Below the pieces are notes generated by a model that had not been told where the DNA came from, did no database searches, and was given only the letters and a program-made list of their open reading frames with translations. The translations under genes were made by a program, and so were the position numbers. This document shows, piece by piece, positions 54,065 to 63,285 of a stretch of 64,000 bases of DNA; the stretch's first letter is position 1; every line of letters starts with the position of its first letter. This stretch comes from Methylobacterium oryzihabitans (GTDB lineage: Bacteria; Pseudomonadota; Alphaproteobacteria; Rhizobiales; Beijerinckiaceae), in contig NZ_SACP01000008.1 of NCBI RefSeq assembly GCF_004004555.2, forward strand, positions 1 through 64,000. The letters are read 5' to 3'.

Positions 54065-56143
54065 ATGGTCAGCCTCAGCCTGACGCCCCTGGTGCCGATG
54101 CCCGTGCTGTGGGGTCTCGCCGGCCTCGTCGTGGTGCTGGCGGTCCTCGCCGTCGTGGCGCGCGGGCCGGTGGCGATCCTGCGGGCCGTGGTCCTGGCCC
54201 TGGTGCTGGCGGCGCTCGCCAACCCGTCGCTGGTGCGCGAGGAGCGCGAGCCGGTGCGCGACATCGCGGCGGTCGTGGTCGACCGCTCGGGCTCGCAGGC
54301 GCTCGGCGACCGCACCGAGGTCACCGAGCGGGTCAAGGCCGAGCTGCAGCGCCGCTTCGGCGGTCTCGCCGAGATCGAGCCGCGCTTCATCGAGGTGCCG
54401 GAGGCCGGCGGCGACGAGGGGACGCGGCTGTTCTCGGCCCTGTCGACCGCGCTCGCCGACGTGCCGCCCGACCGCCTCGCCGGCGTGGTGATGCTCACCG
54501 ACGGCGTCGTCCACGACATCCCGGCCAATGCCGCGGCGCTCGGCTTCAAGGCGCCGCTGCACGTCCTCGTCACCGGCCGGCCGGACGAGCGCGACCGCCA
54601 GATCCGGCTGATCGAGGCGCCGCGCTTCGGCATCGTCGGGCGCGAGCAGACCATCCGGGCCGAGGTGATGGAGCGCGGCGGCACCGGCTCGGCCCTCGTC
54701 ACCGTGCGCCGCGACGGCGAGGAGGTGGCGCGCCAGACCGTGCGCACCGGCCAGCCGTTCGGGCTGAGCCTGCGGATCGAGCATGGCGGCCCCAACGTGG
54801 TCGAGATCGAGGCCGAGGCCCTGCCGGGCGAGCTCACCACCGCCAACAACCGGGCGGTGCTGCCGATCGAGGGCATCCGCGAGAAGCTGCGGGTGCTGCT
54901 GGTCTCCGGCGAGCCCCATGCCGGCGAGCGGACGTGGCGCAACCTGCTCAAGTCCGACGCCAACGTCGACCTCGTCCACTTCACCATCCTGCGCCCGCCG
55001 GAGAAGCAGGACGGCACCCCGATCTCGGAACTGTCGCTGATCGCCTTCCCGACCCGCGAGCTGTTCCAGCAGAAGATCAAGGATTTCGACCTCATCATCT
55101 TCGACCGCTACGCCAACCAGAGCGTGCTGCCGTCGAGCTATTTCGACAACATCGTCCGCTACGTGCGCGAGGGCGGGGCGCTCTTGATCGCCGCCGGGCC
55201 GGAATTCGCCTCCGCGGCGAGCCTCGCCCGCACCCGCCTCAACGCCATCCTGCCCGGCGAGCCGAACGGCCGGGTGGTCGAGCGGCCCTACAAGGCGGCG
55301 CTGACCGGCAGCGGCCAGCGCCATCCGGTCACCCGCGAATTGCCGGGCTCGGAGGCGTCGCCGCCGGCCTGGGGCGACTGGCTGCGGGTCGTCGGCGCCG
55401 AGGTGCGCCCGGGCGTCACCCCGATCCTGGCCGGCGCCGACGCGCTGCCGCTGCTGGCGCTGTCGCGCGAGGACAAGGGCCGCGTCGCCCTGCTGCTGTC
55501 CGACCACGCCTGGCTGTGGGCCCGCGGCTACCAGGACGGCGGCCCGCATCTCGACCTGCTGCGCCGGCTCGGCCATTGGCTGATGAAGGAGCCGGCGCTG
55601 GAAGAGGAAGCCCTGCGCGCCGCCACCACCGGCCACGGCCGCGAGGTCCGGGTCGAGCGCCAGACCATGGCCGACACCACCGAGCCGGTGACCGTGACCG
55701 CGCCGAGCGGCGCCGTCCGCACCCTGACCCTCGATCCCGAGAAGCCCGGCCTGTTCGCGACCCGGTTCGAGGCGGCGGAACTCGGCCTGCACACCCTGCG
55801 CTCGGGCGGCCTCGTCGCCTTCGTCAGCGTCGGCCCGGCCAATCCGCGCGAACTGGTCGACGTGTTCAGCGACACCGAGCGCCTGCGCCCGGTCGCCGAG
55901 GCCACCGGCGGCTCGGTCCGCCGCCTCGCCGAGGCCGGCGGCGGGCTGACCGTGCCGCGGCTCCAGATCGCCCGCTCCGGGCGACTGGCCGGCGCCGAGT
56001 GGATCGGCTTCCGCCCGAGCGACTCGGCGGTGGTGCGCGGCGTCTCGGTCTATCCGCTGGCGCTCGGCCTCGTGGCGCTGGCGCTGCTCGCGGCGGCGGT
56101 CCTGGCGATGTGGCTGGTGGAGGGGCGGCGAGGGCGGGCGTAG
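54065..56143 (+). CDS. Membrane VWA/glutamine-amidotransferase-like protein of the MoxR cluster
   Basis: A 692-residue protein. Two N-terminal hydrophobic helices (residues ~14-52) precede a VWA-like domain with DRSGSQ (D73-S75-S77, MIDAS pattern). The central part (RVLLVSGEPHAGERTWRNLL, then LIIFDRYANQSVLP) resembles class I glutamine amidotransferase-like folds seen in this operon elsewhere. A C-terminal hydrophobic helix ends MWLVEGRRGRA. It is the last gene of the cluster, 26 bases after the DUF4159 gene. Biochemical role unknown. Confidence 0.88.
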   Translation: MVSLSLTPLVPMPVLWGLAGLVVVLAVLAVVARGPVAILRAVVLALVLAALANPSLVREEREPVRDIAAVVVDRSGSQALGDRTEVTERVKAELQRRFGGLAEIEPRFIEVPEAGGDEGTRLFSALSTALADVPPDRLAGVVMLTDGVVHDIPANAAALGFKAPLHVLVTGRPDERDRQIRLIEAPRFGIVGREQTIRAEVMERGGTGSALVTVRRDGEEVARQTVRTGQPFGLSLRIEHGGPNVVEIEAEALPGELTTANNRAVLPIEGIREKLRVLLVSGEPHAGERTWRNLLKSDANVDLVHFTILRPPEKQDGTPISELSLIAFPTRELFQQKIKDFDLIIFDRYANQSVLPSSYFDNIVRYVREGGALLIAAGPEFASAASLARTRLNAILPGEPNGRVVERPYKAALTGSGQRHPVTRELPGSEASPPAWGDWLRVVGAEVRPGVTPILAGADALPLLALSREDKGRVALLLSDHAWLWARGYQDGGPHLDLLRRLGHWLMKEPALEEEALRAATTGHGREVRVERQTMADTTEPVTVTAPSGAVRTLTLDPEKPGLFATRFEAAELGLHTLRSGGLVAFVSVGPANPRELVDVFSDTERLRPVAEATGGSVRRLAEAGGGLTVPRLQIARSGRLAGAEWIGFRPSDSAVVRGVSVYPLALGLVALALLAAAVLAMWLVEGRRGRA

Positions 56144-56170
56144 CGAACCGTCGCGTGCCGGCGGCCGGCC

Positions 56171-56227
56171 GCCCGGATCCTTGTTTTGCCGCAGATTTTT
56201 GTCGCAGGACCGGCAGCCGCTCTTGCG
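56171..56227. repeat. Short dispersed repeat C, copy 2 (inverted)
   Basis: GCCCGGATCCTTGTTTTGCCGCAGATTTTTGTCGCAGGACCGGCAGCCGCTCTTGCG. Inverted relative to the copy at 39982. It fills most of the 92-base gap between two convergent genes and contains T runs, so it could also act as a terminator. Confidence 0.7.
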
Positions 56228-56235
56228 ATGGCTGC

Positions 56236-57648
56236 CTAGGACCGCGCCAGCACCTTGCCGGGGTTCAGCAGCCCGTCGGGATCGAGCGCCGCCTTGATCC
56301 GGCGGGCGAGGGCGATCTCTTCCGGCCGCTTGTGCCGGGCGAGTTCGGCCACCCGGTACTGGCCGATGCCGTGCTCGGCCGAGATGCTGCCGCCGAAGCG
56401 GTCGACGACGCCGTGGACGAGGCGGTTGATCGCGTCGGCGTCGTGGGCCGGCTCGACCAGCACGTTGTAGTGGATGTTGCCGTCGCCCATGTGGCCGAAG
56501 GCGTTGACCCGGGTGCCCGGGGCGCCCGCCGCCAGCACCGCGCCGGCCTCGTCCAGGAAGGCGGGGATCGCGGTGATCGGCACCGAGACGTCGTGCTTGA
56601 CGCTGCGGCCCTCGCGGGCCTCCGATTCGGTGACGCTCTCGCGCAGGGCCCACAGCGCGGCCGCCTGCTGGCCCGATTCGGCGAGCACGCCGTCGGTGGC
56701 GTCCTCGCGCTCCAGGGCGGTGGCGAGCACGCCCTCGGCCGCCTCGCGCAGGCCCGGCAGCGACGAGGCCGCCTCGATCAGGACGTGCCAGCCCTTGGCG
56801 CCGACCGGGCTGGCGAGCCCGTGATGGCGGGCGACGAGGGCGAGCGAGGTGTCGGAGATCAGCTCGAAGCCCTGGATGCTGTCGCCGAGTTCCTCCTGGG
56901 CCAGGGTGAGCAGCCGCAGGGCCGCCGCGGGGTCCGGCACGGCGAGCAGCGCGGTGGCGACGTGGCGCGGCCGGGCGACGAGGCGCAGCACCGCCGCGGT
57001 GACGATGCCGAGCGTGCCCTCGCTGCCGATGAAGAGCTGCTTCCAGTCGTAGCCGGCATTGTCCTTGCGCAGCGCCCGCAGGCCGTCGACCACGGTCCCG
57101 TCGGCGAGCACGATCTCGAGCCCGAGCACCAGGCCGCGGGTCATGCCGTAGCGCACCACGTTGAGGCCGCCGGCATTGGCCGCGATCGCGCCGCCGACCA
57201 TCGCCGAGCCCTCGGCGGCGAAGCTCACCGGCAGCAGCCGGCCCGCCCGCCCGGCGGCCTCCTGGGCGAGCCGGAGGACGCAGCCCGCCTCGACCGTCAT
57301 CGTCAGCCCGACCGGGTCGATGGCGCGGATCGCGGTCATGCGGCCGAGCGACAGTACCACCTGCCGGCCGGAGGCGTCCGGCACCGCGCCGCCGGCGAGC
57401 CCGGTATTGCCGCCCTGGGGCACCACCGCAACCCCGGCCTCGCGGCACAGCCGCACCACCGCGGCGACCTGATCGGTGCTCGCCGGGCGGGCGACGCAGG
57501 CCGGCCGGCCGGGGAAGATCCGCCGCCAGTCGATGGCGAACGGTTCGAGGTCGGCCGCGTCGGTGAGCAGCCCGGCGGGACCGAGCGCGTCGCGCAGGCG
57601 CGCGATCAGGTCGGCCATGGCTGCGTCGGTCGGGGAATTCGGGCTCAT
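56236..57648 (-). CDS. FAD-linked oxidoreductase (D-lactate/glycolate/2-hydroxyglutarate dehydrogenase family)
   Basis: A 470-residue flavoprotein of the GlcD/DLD2 family. The FAD-binding PCMH domain has VVPQGGNTGLAGGAVPD, and GGAIAANAGGLNVVRYGM; KDNAGYDWKQLFIGSEGTLGI follows. The C-terminal FAD-oxidase domain has FGHMGDGNIHYNV and SAEHGIGQYR with catalytic His. It probably oxidises a D-2-hydroxy acid; the exact substrate cannot be read. ATG 57646-57648 chosen. Cytosolic or peripheral membrane. It stands alone. Confidence 0.92.
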   Translation of the reverse strand: MSPNSPTDAAMADLIARLRDALGPAGLLTDAADLEPFAIDWRRIFPGRPACVARPASTDQVAAVVRLCREAGVAVVPQGGNTGLAGGAVPDASGRQVVLSLGRMTAIRAIDPVGLTMTVEAGCVLRLAQEAAGRAGRLLPVSFAAEGSAMVGGAIAANAGGLNVVRYGMTRGLVLGLEIVLADGTVVDGLRALRKDNAGYDWKQLFIGSEGTLGIVTAAVLRLVARPRHVATALLAVPDPAAALRLLTLAQEELGDSIQGFELISDTSLALVARHHGLASPVGAKGWHVLIEAASSLPGLREAAEGVLATALEREDATDGVLAESGQQAAALWALRESVTESEAREGRSVKHDVSVPITAIPAFLDEAGAVLAAGAPGTRVNAFGHMGDGNIHYNVLVEPAHDADAINRLVHGVVDRFGGSISAEHGIGQYRVAELARHKRPEEIALARRIKAALDPDGLLNPGKVLARS

Positions 57649-57809
57649 CGGGCCACACTCCGTCGTGGCCCGATGGCGGGCCGTCCTCGGGGCGGGGTCG
57701 CCCGAGGCGGCGTCCGGGTCAAGAGCCCCGCCGCCGCAGGAGGGCCGAGCCGGAACCGCGCCGGTCGAGGCCACGTTGTCGGCGCACCCTGCCGCCCTCG
57801 CAGCCGAGC

Positions 57810-58166
57810 GTGCCCGTGCCCCACGTCCCGTCCCGCCTCGCCGCCCTGAGCCTCGCCGCCGCGCTGGCGGCGGTCGCGCCGGCCGCCCTCGCCCAGACCC
57901 CGCCGGGCGAGATCAAGGGGCAGGACGTGATGGGCGACAAGTCGCGCAGCGCCACCGACGGCTGGGTCCAGGCGCCGATCCCGCGGGAGGATTCGGCGGC
58001 AAAGGACGCCCCGAACCCGGGCGGCCAGTCGGTGAGCCAGAATAGGGACCGGCCGGTGCCGAACGCGCCGACCTCCTACCCGGCCGGCCAGGAGCCGCAG
58101 CAGCCCCTCCCCCACCGGACGCCGGGCCCGTCCGGGCAGAACCCGGACGCCCCGGCGAAGAAGTAG
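57810..58166 (+). CDS. Small secreted Pro-rich hypothetical protein
   Basis: A 118-residue protein, start GTG 57810 (GTG 57816 also possible). The signal peptide has a hydrophobic core LAALSLAAALAAVAPAALAQ (cleavage near residue 29). The mature part is short, hydrophilic and Pro/Gln/Asn-rich, without cysteines or known motifs, and looks disordered. Periplasmic. Convergent with the NarK-like gene. Function unknown. Confidence 0.65.
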   Translation: MPVPHVPSRLAALSLAAALAAVAPAALAQTPPGEIKGQDVMGDKSRSATDGWVQAPIPREDSAAKDAPNPGGQSVSQNRDRPVPNAPTSYPAGQEPQQPLPHRTPGPSGQNPDAPAKK

Positions 58167-58185
58167 AGGCGTGCCGCGCGCCCCG

Positions 58186-59448
58186 TCAGCGGGCGCCCTC
58201 GGGGAAGCCGCCGGCGACGACCGGCGCCGGCGCCTCGGCCGGGGCGCTCAGCGCCTTGCCGCGGGGGCCGACCCAGGTTCCGACCCACTTGCGCGACCAC
58301 AGCATGAGGCAGAGCAGCACGATGGTCGCGAAGGCGGCGTAGAGCACGAAGCCGAGGGCGTAGGAGCCGGTATACTGCTTCGACAGGCCCATGGCGTTCG
58401 GCAGGATCGCCCCGCCGAGCGCCCCGACCTCGCCGATCATCGAGCCGGCGACGGCGGTGTTGGCCGGCCAGCGCAGGGGCACGAGCTGGAACAGCGCGCC
58501 GTTGCCGGCGCCGAGCGCCGCGAAGCAGACCATGAACAGCAGCGTGGTGAGCAGCAGCGACGGCGCCGAGGTGAGCAGCAGGAACGAGCCCACCGCCGCC
58601 ATCAGCACCACGGTCAGCACCAGCACGCCGCCGATCCGGTCGGCGAAGTAGCCGCCGACGATCCGGATCGCCGAGCCCATCAGCGCCGCCAGCATGGTGA
58701 GGCGGCCGGCCTCGACCTTGGTGACCGCGAACTGCTCGTAGAAGAAGGTCGGCAGGAAGTTCGACAGGCCGATGAAGCCGCCGAAGGTGATGATGTAGAT
58801 GAGGTTGAACGCCCAGCCGTCCTTCTCGAACAGGCAGGAGACGTGCTGGCGCAGGGTCTGGTGCTCGCGGTCCGGCGGCTCCTTGGCGAAGACGATCATC
58901 ACCGCGAGCGGGATCAGCATGGTGATCCCGGCGAAGCCGTAGACCGCCTGCCAGCCGTAGGCCTGGGCGAGCGGCGGGGCGAACAGCACCGCGAGCACGG
59001 TGCCGGAGTTGCCGGCCCCGGCGATGCCCATGGCGAGGCCCTTGTATTGCGGCGGGAACCAGCCCGAGCCGAGCGACAGGGCGACGCCGAACGACGCGCC
59101 GGCGATGCCGAGCAGCACGCCCATCGCCAGGACCTCGTCGTAGCTGTCGACGAGGAAGAAGCCGAAGGCCATCGCCACGATGATGAGGGCCATCTCGGTG
59201 ATGGCGGCGTTCTTGCGGCCGATATACTGGGCCAGCACGCCGAGGGGGAACCGCATGATCGCGCCGGCGAGGATCGGCAGCGAGATCATGAACCCGGTCT
59301 GGGCCGGGCTGAGCTTGAACGTCTCGGTGATGAACGGGCCCATCGCCCCGTTGAGCACCCAGATCGCGAAGCAGAAGTCGAAATACAGGAAGGCGGCGAA
59401 CAGGGTCGGGGGATGCCCCGATTTCATCACGGTCTTGAAGTCGGCCAT
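58186..59448 (-). CDS. NarK-type nitrate/nitrite MFS transporter
   Basis: A 420-residue membrane protein with about 12 helices. It has FRFPLGVLAQYIGRKN-like loop, GIAGASFGVALSLGSGWFPPQYKGLAMGIAGAGNSGTVLA (the nitrate/nitrite porter signature in helix 5), and a second half with GNGALFQLVPLRWPANTAVAGSMIGEVGALGG (helix 11 signature). These two Gly-rich motifs define the NNP family, which transports nitrate or nitrite. No nitrate reductase gene is adjacent in the window. Confidence 0.9.
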   Translation of the reverse strand: MADFKTVMKSGHPPTLFAAFLYFDFCFAIWVLNGAMGPFITETFKLSPAQTGFMISLPILAGAIMRFPLGVLAQYIGRKNAAITEMALIIVAMAFGFFLVDSYDEVLAMGVLLGIAGASFGVALSLGSGWFPPQYKGLAMGIAGAGNSGTVLAVLFAPPLAQAYGWQAVYGFAGITMLIPLAVMIVFAKEPPDREHQTLRQHVSCLFEKDGWAFNLIYIITFGGFIGLSNFLPTFFYEQFAVTKVEAGRLTMLAALMGSAIRIVGGYFADRIGGVLVLTVVLMAAVGSFLLLTSAPSLLLTTLLFMVCFAALGAGNGALFQLVPLRWPANTAVAGSMIGEVGALGGAILPNAMGLSKQYTGSYALGFVLYAAFATIVLLCLMLWSRKWVGTWVGPRGKALSAPAEAPAPVVAGGFPEGAR

Positions 59449-59720
59449 AGGGATCGAGCCTCGCGCAGCAGCCCCCGCGGGGGGATATTCGTCGCGGTGT
59501 CAGGTGAAAGAGGTCAGGGCGGCACTGATGGCTCGCCTGCCCGCTTCCGACTGTCGGACATCCCTGTCCAAGGCTCGGGCGTCTTTGCCCGGTGGCCCAG
59601 AGGCCAGCCTGCCCGGGGGAGAGCAGGTTTCGTGCCAGCGCCTCGCTCGTCCCGGCCGGCGGCAGCGCGCGGGCGCTGCCGGTCCTTGCGGCAATCGTCT
59701 GCCGCAACGATAGGCAATGC
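59449..59720. other. Gap between narK-like and ialB-like genes
   Basis: About 270 bases that must carry the promoter of the leftward narK-like gene. A GAGCAGGTTTCG block at 59620 also precedes repeat C at 39973, and CTGCCG/TGCGGCAA fragments follow, so a decayed repeat C copy is possible. No gene. Confidence 0.35.
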
Positions 59721-60377
59721 TCAGCCGGTGAGCTGACCGACGCGCGTCAGGGCGGCGGCGAAGCCGGCGAGCGGCACCGAGAAGGTCTCGGCCTCGCCGT
59801 TGGGCTTGGTGCCGGTGATCCGAAGCGCCACCGCGGTCTTCATCGCGTCGGTCGCGACGGTGGGGAAGCTGATCGGCGCGAGGCAGCCGGCGGCGACGCA
59901 GGTGGTGTAGGGCGCGCCCTTGCCGAGGGTGGCGTCGTCGAGCTTGAAGGTGATGCCGGGTTCGAGGCTGAGGCCGAGGGGCATCAGCACGAGGCCCTGG
60001 GCGCGGCCGTCCTGGGGCTGCTGCAGCTCGATGCTGAAGCGGCGGTTGCCGGTCCGGGAATCACCCTGCGCCTGCGAGAGCTGGCACTGCCGCCTGTCGT
60101 TCTCGCGGCTGCAACTGATCGTCCAGTCGCCGTAGACCTCGCTCACCGCGCTCGCCCCCGGGGGCCAGCCGGCAGGCGAGGCGGCCGGGGTCGCGGCCGC
60201 GACCGGAGCGGCGGCGGGCTTCGGTGCCGGCTTGCGTGCGGGCCGGGCCGGAGCGGCGGGCTTGGCGGCCGGCGCCACCGGCGCGGCGGCCTCGGGGGCG
60301 TCCTGGGCCAGGACCGGCAGGCTGACGAGGAGCGCGGTCAGGAAGGCGGCCGTGCGGGCGAGGCGGCGGACGGGCAT
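59721..60377 (-). CDS. Invasion-associated locus B (IalB)-family periplasmic protein
   Basis: A 218-residue protein. Signal peptide to about residue 25 (VLAQDAPE), then a long Ala/Pro/Lys-rich linker (residues ~26-70) and an IalB domain: SEVYGDWTISCSRENDRRQCQLSQAQ, LVLMPLGLSLEPGITFKLDD, TTCVAAGCLAPISF. Cysteine pairs may form disulfides. IalB proteins are widespread in Hyphomicrobiales; the invasion role is known only for Bartonella and should not be assumed here. Confidence 0.92.
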   Translation of the reverse strand: MPVRRLARTAAFLTALLVSLPVLAQDAPEAAAPVAPAAKPAAPARPARKPAPKPAAAPVAAATPAASPAGWPPGASAVSEVYGDWTISCSRENDRRQCQLSQAQGDSRTGNRRFSIELQQPQDGRAQGLVLMPLGLSLEPGITFKLDDATLGKGAPYTTCVAAGCLAPISFPTVATDAMKTAVALRITGTKPNGEAETFSVPLAGFAAALTRVGQLTG

Positions 60378-60665
60378 GCGGGTTCCTCGAAGGCCGCTTG
60401 GCGGCGGGACTGGGCCGAGGCTCTAGTCTCCGTGGCCCGGGTTGGGAAGCGTCCCCGGGGCGATTCCCGTCCTGCGTTCTGCAAGTGTGGCAGTGCTTTA
60501 GGATGATTCCGAACAAGCCCGCCGCGCCCCCGCGCCGGCCGATCGTAACCGCGACGCAACGGATGGCGCCATCGGCGTGCAATGCCGGCCCGTCAGGGTC
60601 CTCGGCACCGCGTCACGAAGCGCCAGGACGGCTCCGCATCCGCCCGGCAGGCCAGGATCACCGCC

Positions 60666-61151
60666 ATGCGCCCGCTCGCCCTCGCCCTCGCCGCCAGCCT
60701 CGTCGCGACCGCGGCGGCCTACGCCCTCGCCCGCCCCGGCCCGCAGCCGGATTGGCAGCCGGCCGGCACGCTCACCTGCACGACGAACCCGAACCTGCGC
60801 CTCGTCCTCGGCCATACCGGCGGCGCGACCTGCACCTTCGTGGCGGCGCACGGCGACCTGCGCCAGACCTACGGCGCCCTGTTCTCGCAGGGGCGGAGCG
60901 GCGGCGAACCGACGGCCGCGACCGTCTCGTGGCGGGTCCTGACGACGGACGGCACCGCCGGCGCCGGTCGGCTCGACGGCCTGTTCGACGGCGGCGCCCG
61001 GGAACCCGGCACCGGCGGGCTGCCGGTCTTCGAGGCCCGCTCCGGTACGGTGCGGCTGGAGCCGGCCGCACCGGCCGGGCCGGTGCCCGATTTCGCCGCG
61101 CACGATTCCGTCCTGGCGCTGGCGCCGGCCCCTTCGTCCGCGGCTCCCTGA
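60666..61151 (+). CDS. DUF992-like secreted protein
   Basis: A 161-residue protein with signal peptide MRPLALALAASLVATAAAYA. The mature part has GTLTCTTNPNLRLVLG, GGATCTFVA, QTYGALFSQG and VSWRVL, following the DUF992 pattern (G-x-L-x-C ... C-x-F ... Y-x-G ... W-x-V). Two cysteines probably bond. Periplasmic, unknown function. The ATG at 60666 begins the signal peptide; an in-frame start at 60582 adds a basic leader. Confidence 0.78.
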   Translation: MRPLALALAASLVATAAAYALARPGPQPDWQPAGTLTCTTNPNLRLVLGHTGGATCTFVAAHGDLRQTYGALFSQGRSGGEPTAATVSWRVLTTDGTAGAGRLDGLFDGGAREPGTGGLPVFEARSGTVRLEPAAPAGPVPDFAAHDSVLALAPAPSSAAP

Positions 61152-61172
61152 CGCACCCGGGCACGAAAAGAA

Positions 61173-61197
61173 GGGCCGTCCCGGCGGGGGGCGGCCC
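61173..61197 (+). terminator. Weak hairpin after DUF992-like gene
   Basis: Six-base arms GGGCCG (61173-61178) and CGGCCC (61192-61197), between convergent genes, followed by GAAA. Low strength. Confidence 0.35.
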
Positions 61198-61256
61198 GAA
61201 ATCGGGGGAGGCGCCGAGGACGGGCGGGAACACCCCCGCCCCCGCGCATGACCGAC

Positions 61257-62123
61257 CTACGCGTCGCGCAGGAGCTCGGCGATCTCGCGCTTCAGATCCT
61301 CGCGCAACTCGTCGCGCTGCAGGCCGTAGGCGAGGTTGGCGGTGAGGAAGCCGAGCTTCGAGCCGGTGTCGTAGGTCTTGCCGCGGTAGCGCAGGCCGAA
61401 GAAATCCTGCGTCTTGGCGAGCTTGATCATCGCGTCGGTGAGCTGGATCTCGCCGCCGGCGCCCTTCTCGCCGTTCTCCAGGATCGAGAAGATCTCCGGC
61501 TGCAGGATGTAGCGGCCCGAGATGATGTAGTTCGACGGGGCTGTGCCCTTCGGCGGCTTCTCGACCATCCCGGTGATCTCGAAGGTGTCGCCGAAGTCCT
61601 GGCCGACGCTGACGATGCCGTACTGGTGGGTCTGGTCGGGCGCGACCTCCTCGACCGCGATGACGTTGCCGCCGTGCCGGTCGTAGGCGGCGAGCATCTG
61701 GCCCATGCAGCCGCGGCTGAGCATGTCGGGCAGCAGCACCGCGAACGGCTCGTCGCCGACGATCTCGCGGGCGCACCACACCGCGTGGCCGAGGCCGAGC
61801 GGCGCCTGCTGACGGGTGAAGCTGGTCTGGCCGGCGGCCGGCAGGTCCTTCTTCAGCTCCTCGTACATCGCCTGCTTGCCGCGCTCCTGGAGCGTGCGGT
61901 CGAGCTCGAACGCGATGTCGAAATGATCCTCTATCACCGCCTTGCCGCGGCCGGTGACGAAGATGAAGTGCTCGATGCCGGCTTCCTTCGCCTCGTCGAC
62001 GACGTGCTGCACCACCGGCCGGTCGACAACCGTCAGCATCTCCTTCGGAACGGCCTTGGTGGCCGGCAGGAAGCGGGTGCCGAGGCCCGCGACGGGAAGA
62101 ACGGCTTTGCGGATTCGTTTCAT
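61257..62123 (-). CDS. galU: UTP-glucose-1-phosphate uridylyltransferase GalU
   Basis: A 288-residue enzyme making UDP-glucose. Nucleotidyltransferase motif [24 protein letters not shown] at residues 8-31 (shorter parts diagnostic: [11 protein letters not shown]), [28 protein letters not shown], and VEKPPKG. It supplies precursors for surface polysaccharide. It is divergent from galE across a 167-base gap, so UDP-glucose and UDP-galactose synthesis are probably controlled together. Confidence 0.96.
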   Translation of the reverse strand: MKRIRKAVLPVAGLGTRFLPATKAVPKEMLTVVDRPVVQHVVDEAKEAGIEHFIFVTGRGKAVIEDHFDIAFELDRTLQERGKQAMYEELKKDLPAAGQTSFTRQQAPLGLGHAVWCAREIVGDEPFAVLLPDMLSRGCMGQMLAAYDRHGGNVIAVEEVAPDQTHQYGIVSVGQDFGDTFEITGMVEKPPKGTAPSNYIISGRYILQPEIFSILENGEKGAGGEIQLTDAMIKLAKTQDFFGLRYRGKTYDTGSKLGFLTANLAYGLQRDELREDLKREIAELLRDA

Positions 62124-62290
62124 CGTACGGGTCCCGGTGAGACGAGGATGCGATCGACGGCCCGGCCCCCTCGGCGGAGGCGGCGGGCCACGGGCGTTAC
62201 CCCTACAGCGTAGCTTTTCCGCGAGACAGCTTTATTGACGCTGGCGCAGCACGGTTTACCGATCAACCCCGAGAGCGCGTGGAGGGGCAG

Positions 62291-63283
62291 ATGGCGGTTC
62301 TGGTGACGGGGGGTGCCGGGTACATCGGCAGCCACATGGTTCTGGCCCTGCTCGATGCCGGGCACGACGAGGTGGTGGTCATCGACGACCTCTCCACCGG
62401 CTTCGACTGGGCGCTGCCGCCGGAGGTGACGCTGGTGCGCGGCGACGTCGCCGATGCCGCGCTGGTCGAGGAGACGATCCGCCGCCACAAGGTCGATGCC
62501 CTCGCCCATTTCGCCGCCAAGATCGTGGTGCCCGACTCGGTCGCCGATCCCCTCGGCTACTACCTCGCCAACACGGTGAAGTCGCGGGCCTTGATCGAGG
62601 CGGCGATCCGGGCCGGCGTGCGCCACGTCATCTTCTCCTCGACCGCGGCGGTCTACGGCGAGCCGGCGGTCGTGCCGGTGCCGGAGGACCTGACGCCGTC
62701 GCCGATCAACCCCTACGGCCGCTCGAAGCTGATGACCGAGTGGATGCTGGAGGACGCCGCCAAGGCCCACGGCATCACCACCGTCGTGCTGCGCTACTTC
62801 AACGTCGCCGGCGCCGATCCGCGCGGCCGCTCGGGCCAGTCGACACCCAACGCCACCCACCTCATCAAGGTCGCGACCCAGGCCGCCCTCGGCAAGCGCA
62901 GCCACCTCGACGTGTTCGGGACCGACTATCCGACCCCGGACGGGTCGTGCCTGCGCGACTACATCCAGGTCTCGGACCTCGCCGAGGCGCACATGGTCGC
63001 CCTCAACCACCTGCGCGGCGGCGGAGCCAGCCTGACGCTCAATTGCGGCTACGGCCGCGGCTACTCGGTGCTGGAGGTCATCGACGTGGTGAAGGCGGTG
63101 TCGGGGGTCGACTTCGAGGTCCGGCTGTCGCCGCGCCGGCCGGGCGATCCGTCGCGGATCGTCGCCGGGGCCGACCGGATCCGCACCGAACTCGGCTGGA
63201 CGCCGCGCCACGACGACCTGCGCGGCATCGTCACCCAGGCGCTCGCCTGGGAAGAGGCGCTGGTGCGGCGCAACCAGCGCTGA
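62291..63283 (+). CDS. galE: UDP-glucose 4-epimerase GalE
   Basis: A 330-residue extended SDR enzyme that interconverts UDP-glucose and UDP-galactose. NAD motif VTGGAGYIGSHM, catalytic SSTAAVYG and YGRSK (Tyr/Lys), RYFNVAGADP, and DGSCLRDYIQVSDLAEAH are typical. I chose the ATG at 62291 because GGAGG (62281-62285) precedes it; a GTG at 62279 is in frame. The next gene begins two bases after the stop. Confidence 0.95.
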   Translation: MAVLVTGGAGYIGSHMVLALLDAGHDEVVVIDDLSTGFDWALPPEVTLVRGDVADAALVEETIRRHKVDALAHFAAKIVVPDSVADPLGYYLANTVKSRALIEAAIRAGVRHVIFSSTAAVYGEPAVVPVPEDLTPSPINPYGRSKLMTEWMLEDAAKAHGITTVVLRYFNVAGADPRGRSGQSTPNATHLIKVATQAALGKRSHLDVFGTDYPTPDGSCLRDYIQVSDLAEAHMVALNHLRGGGASLTLNCGYGRGYSVLEVIDVVKAVSGVDFEVRLSPRRPGDPSRIVAGADRIRTELGWTPRHDDLRGIVTQALAWEEALVRRNQR

Positions 63284-63285
63284 GC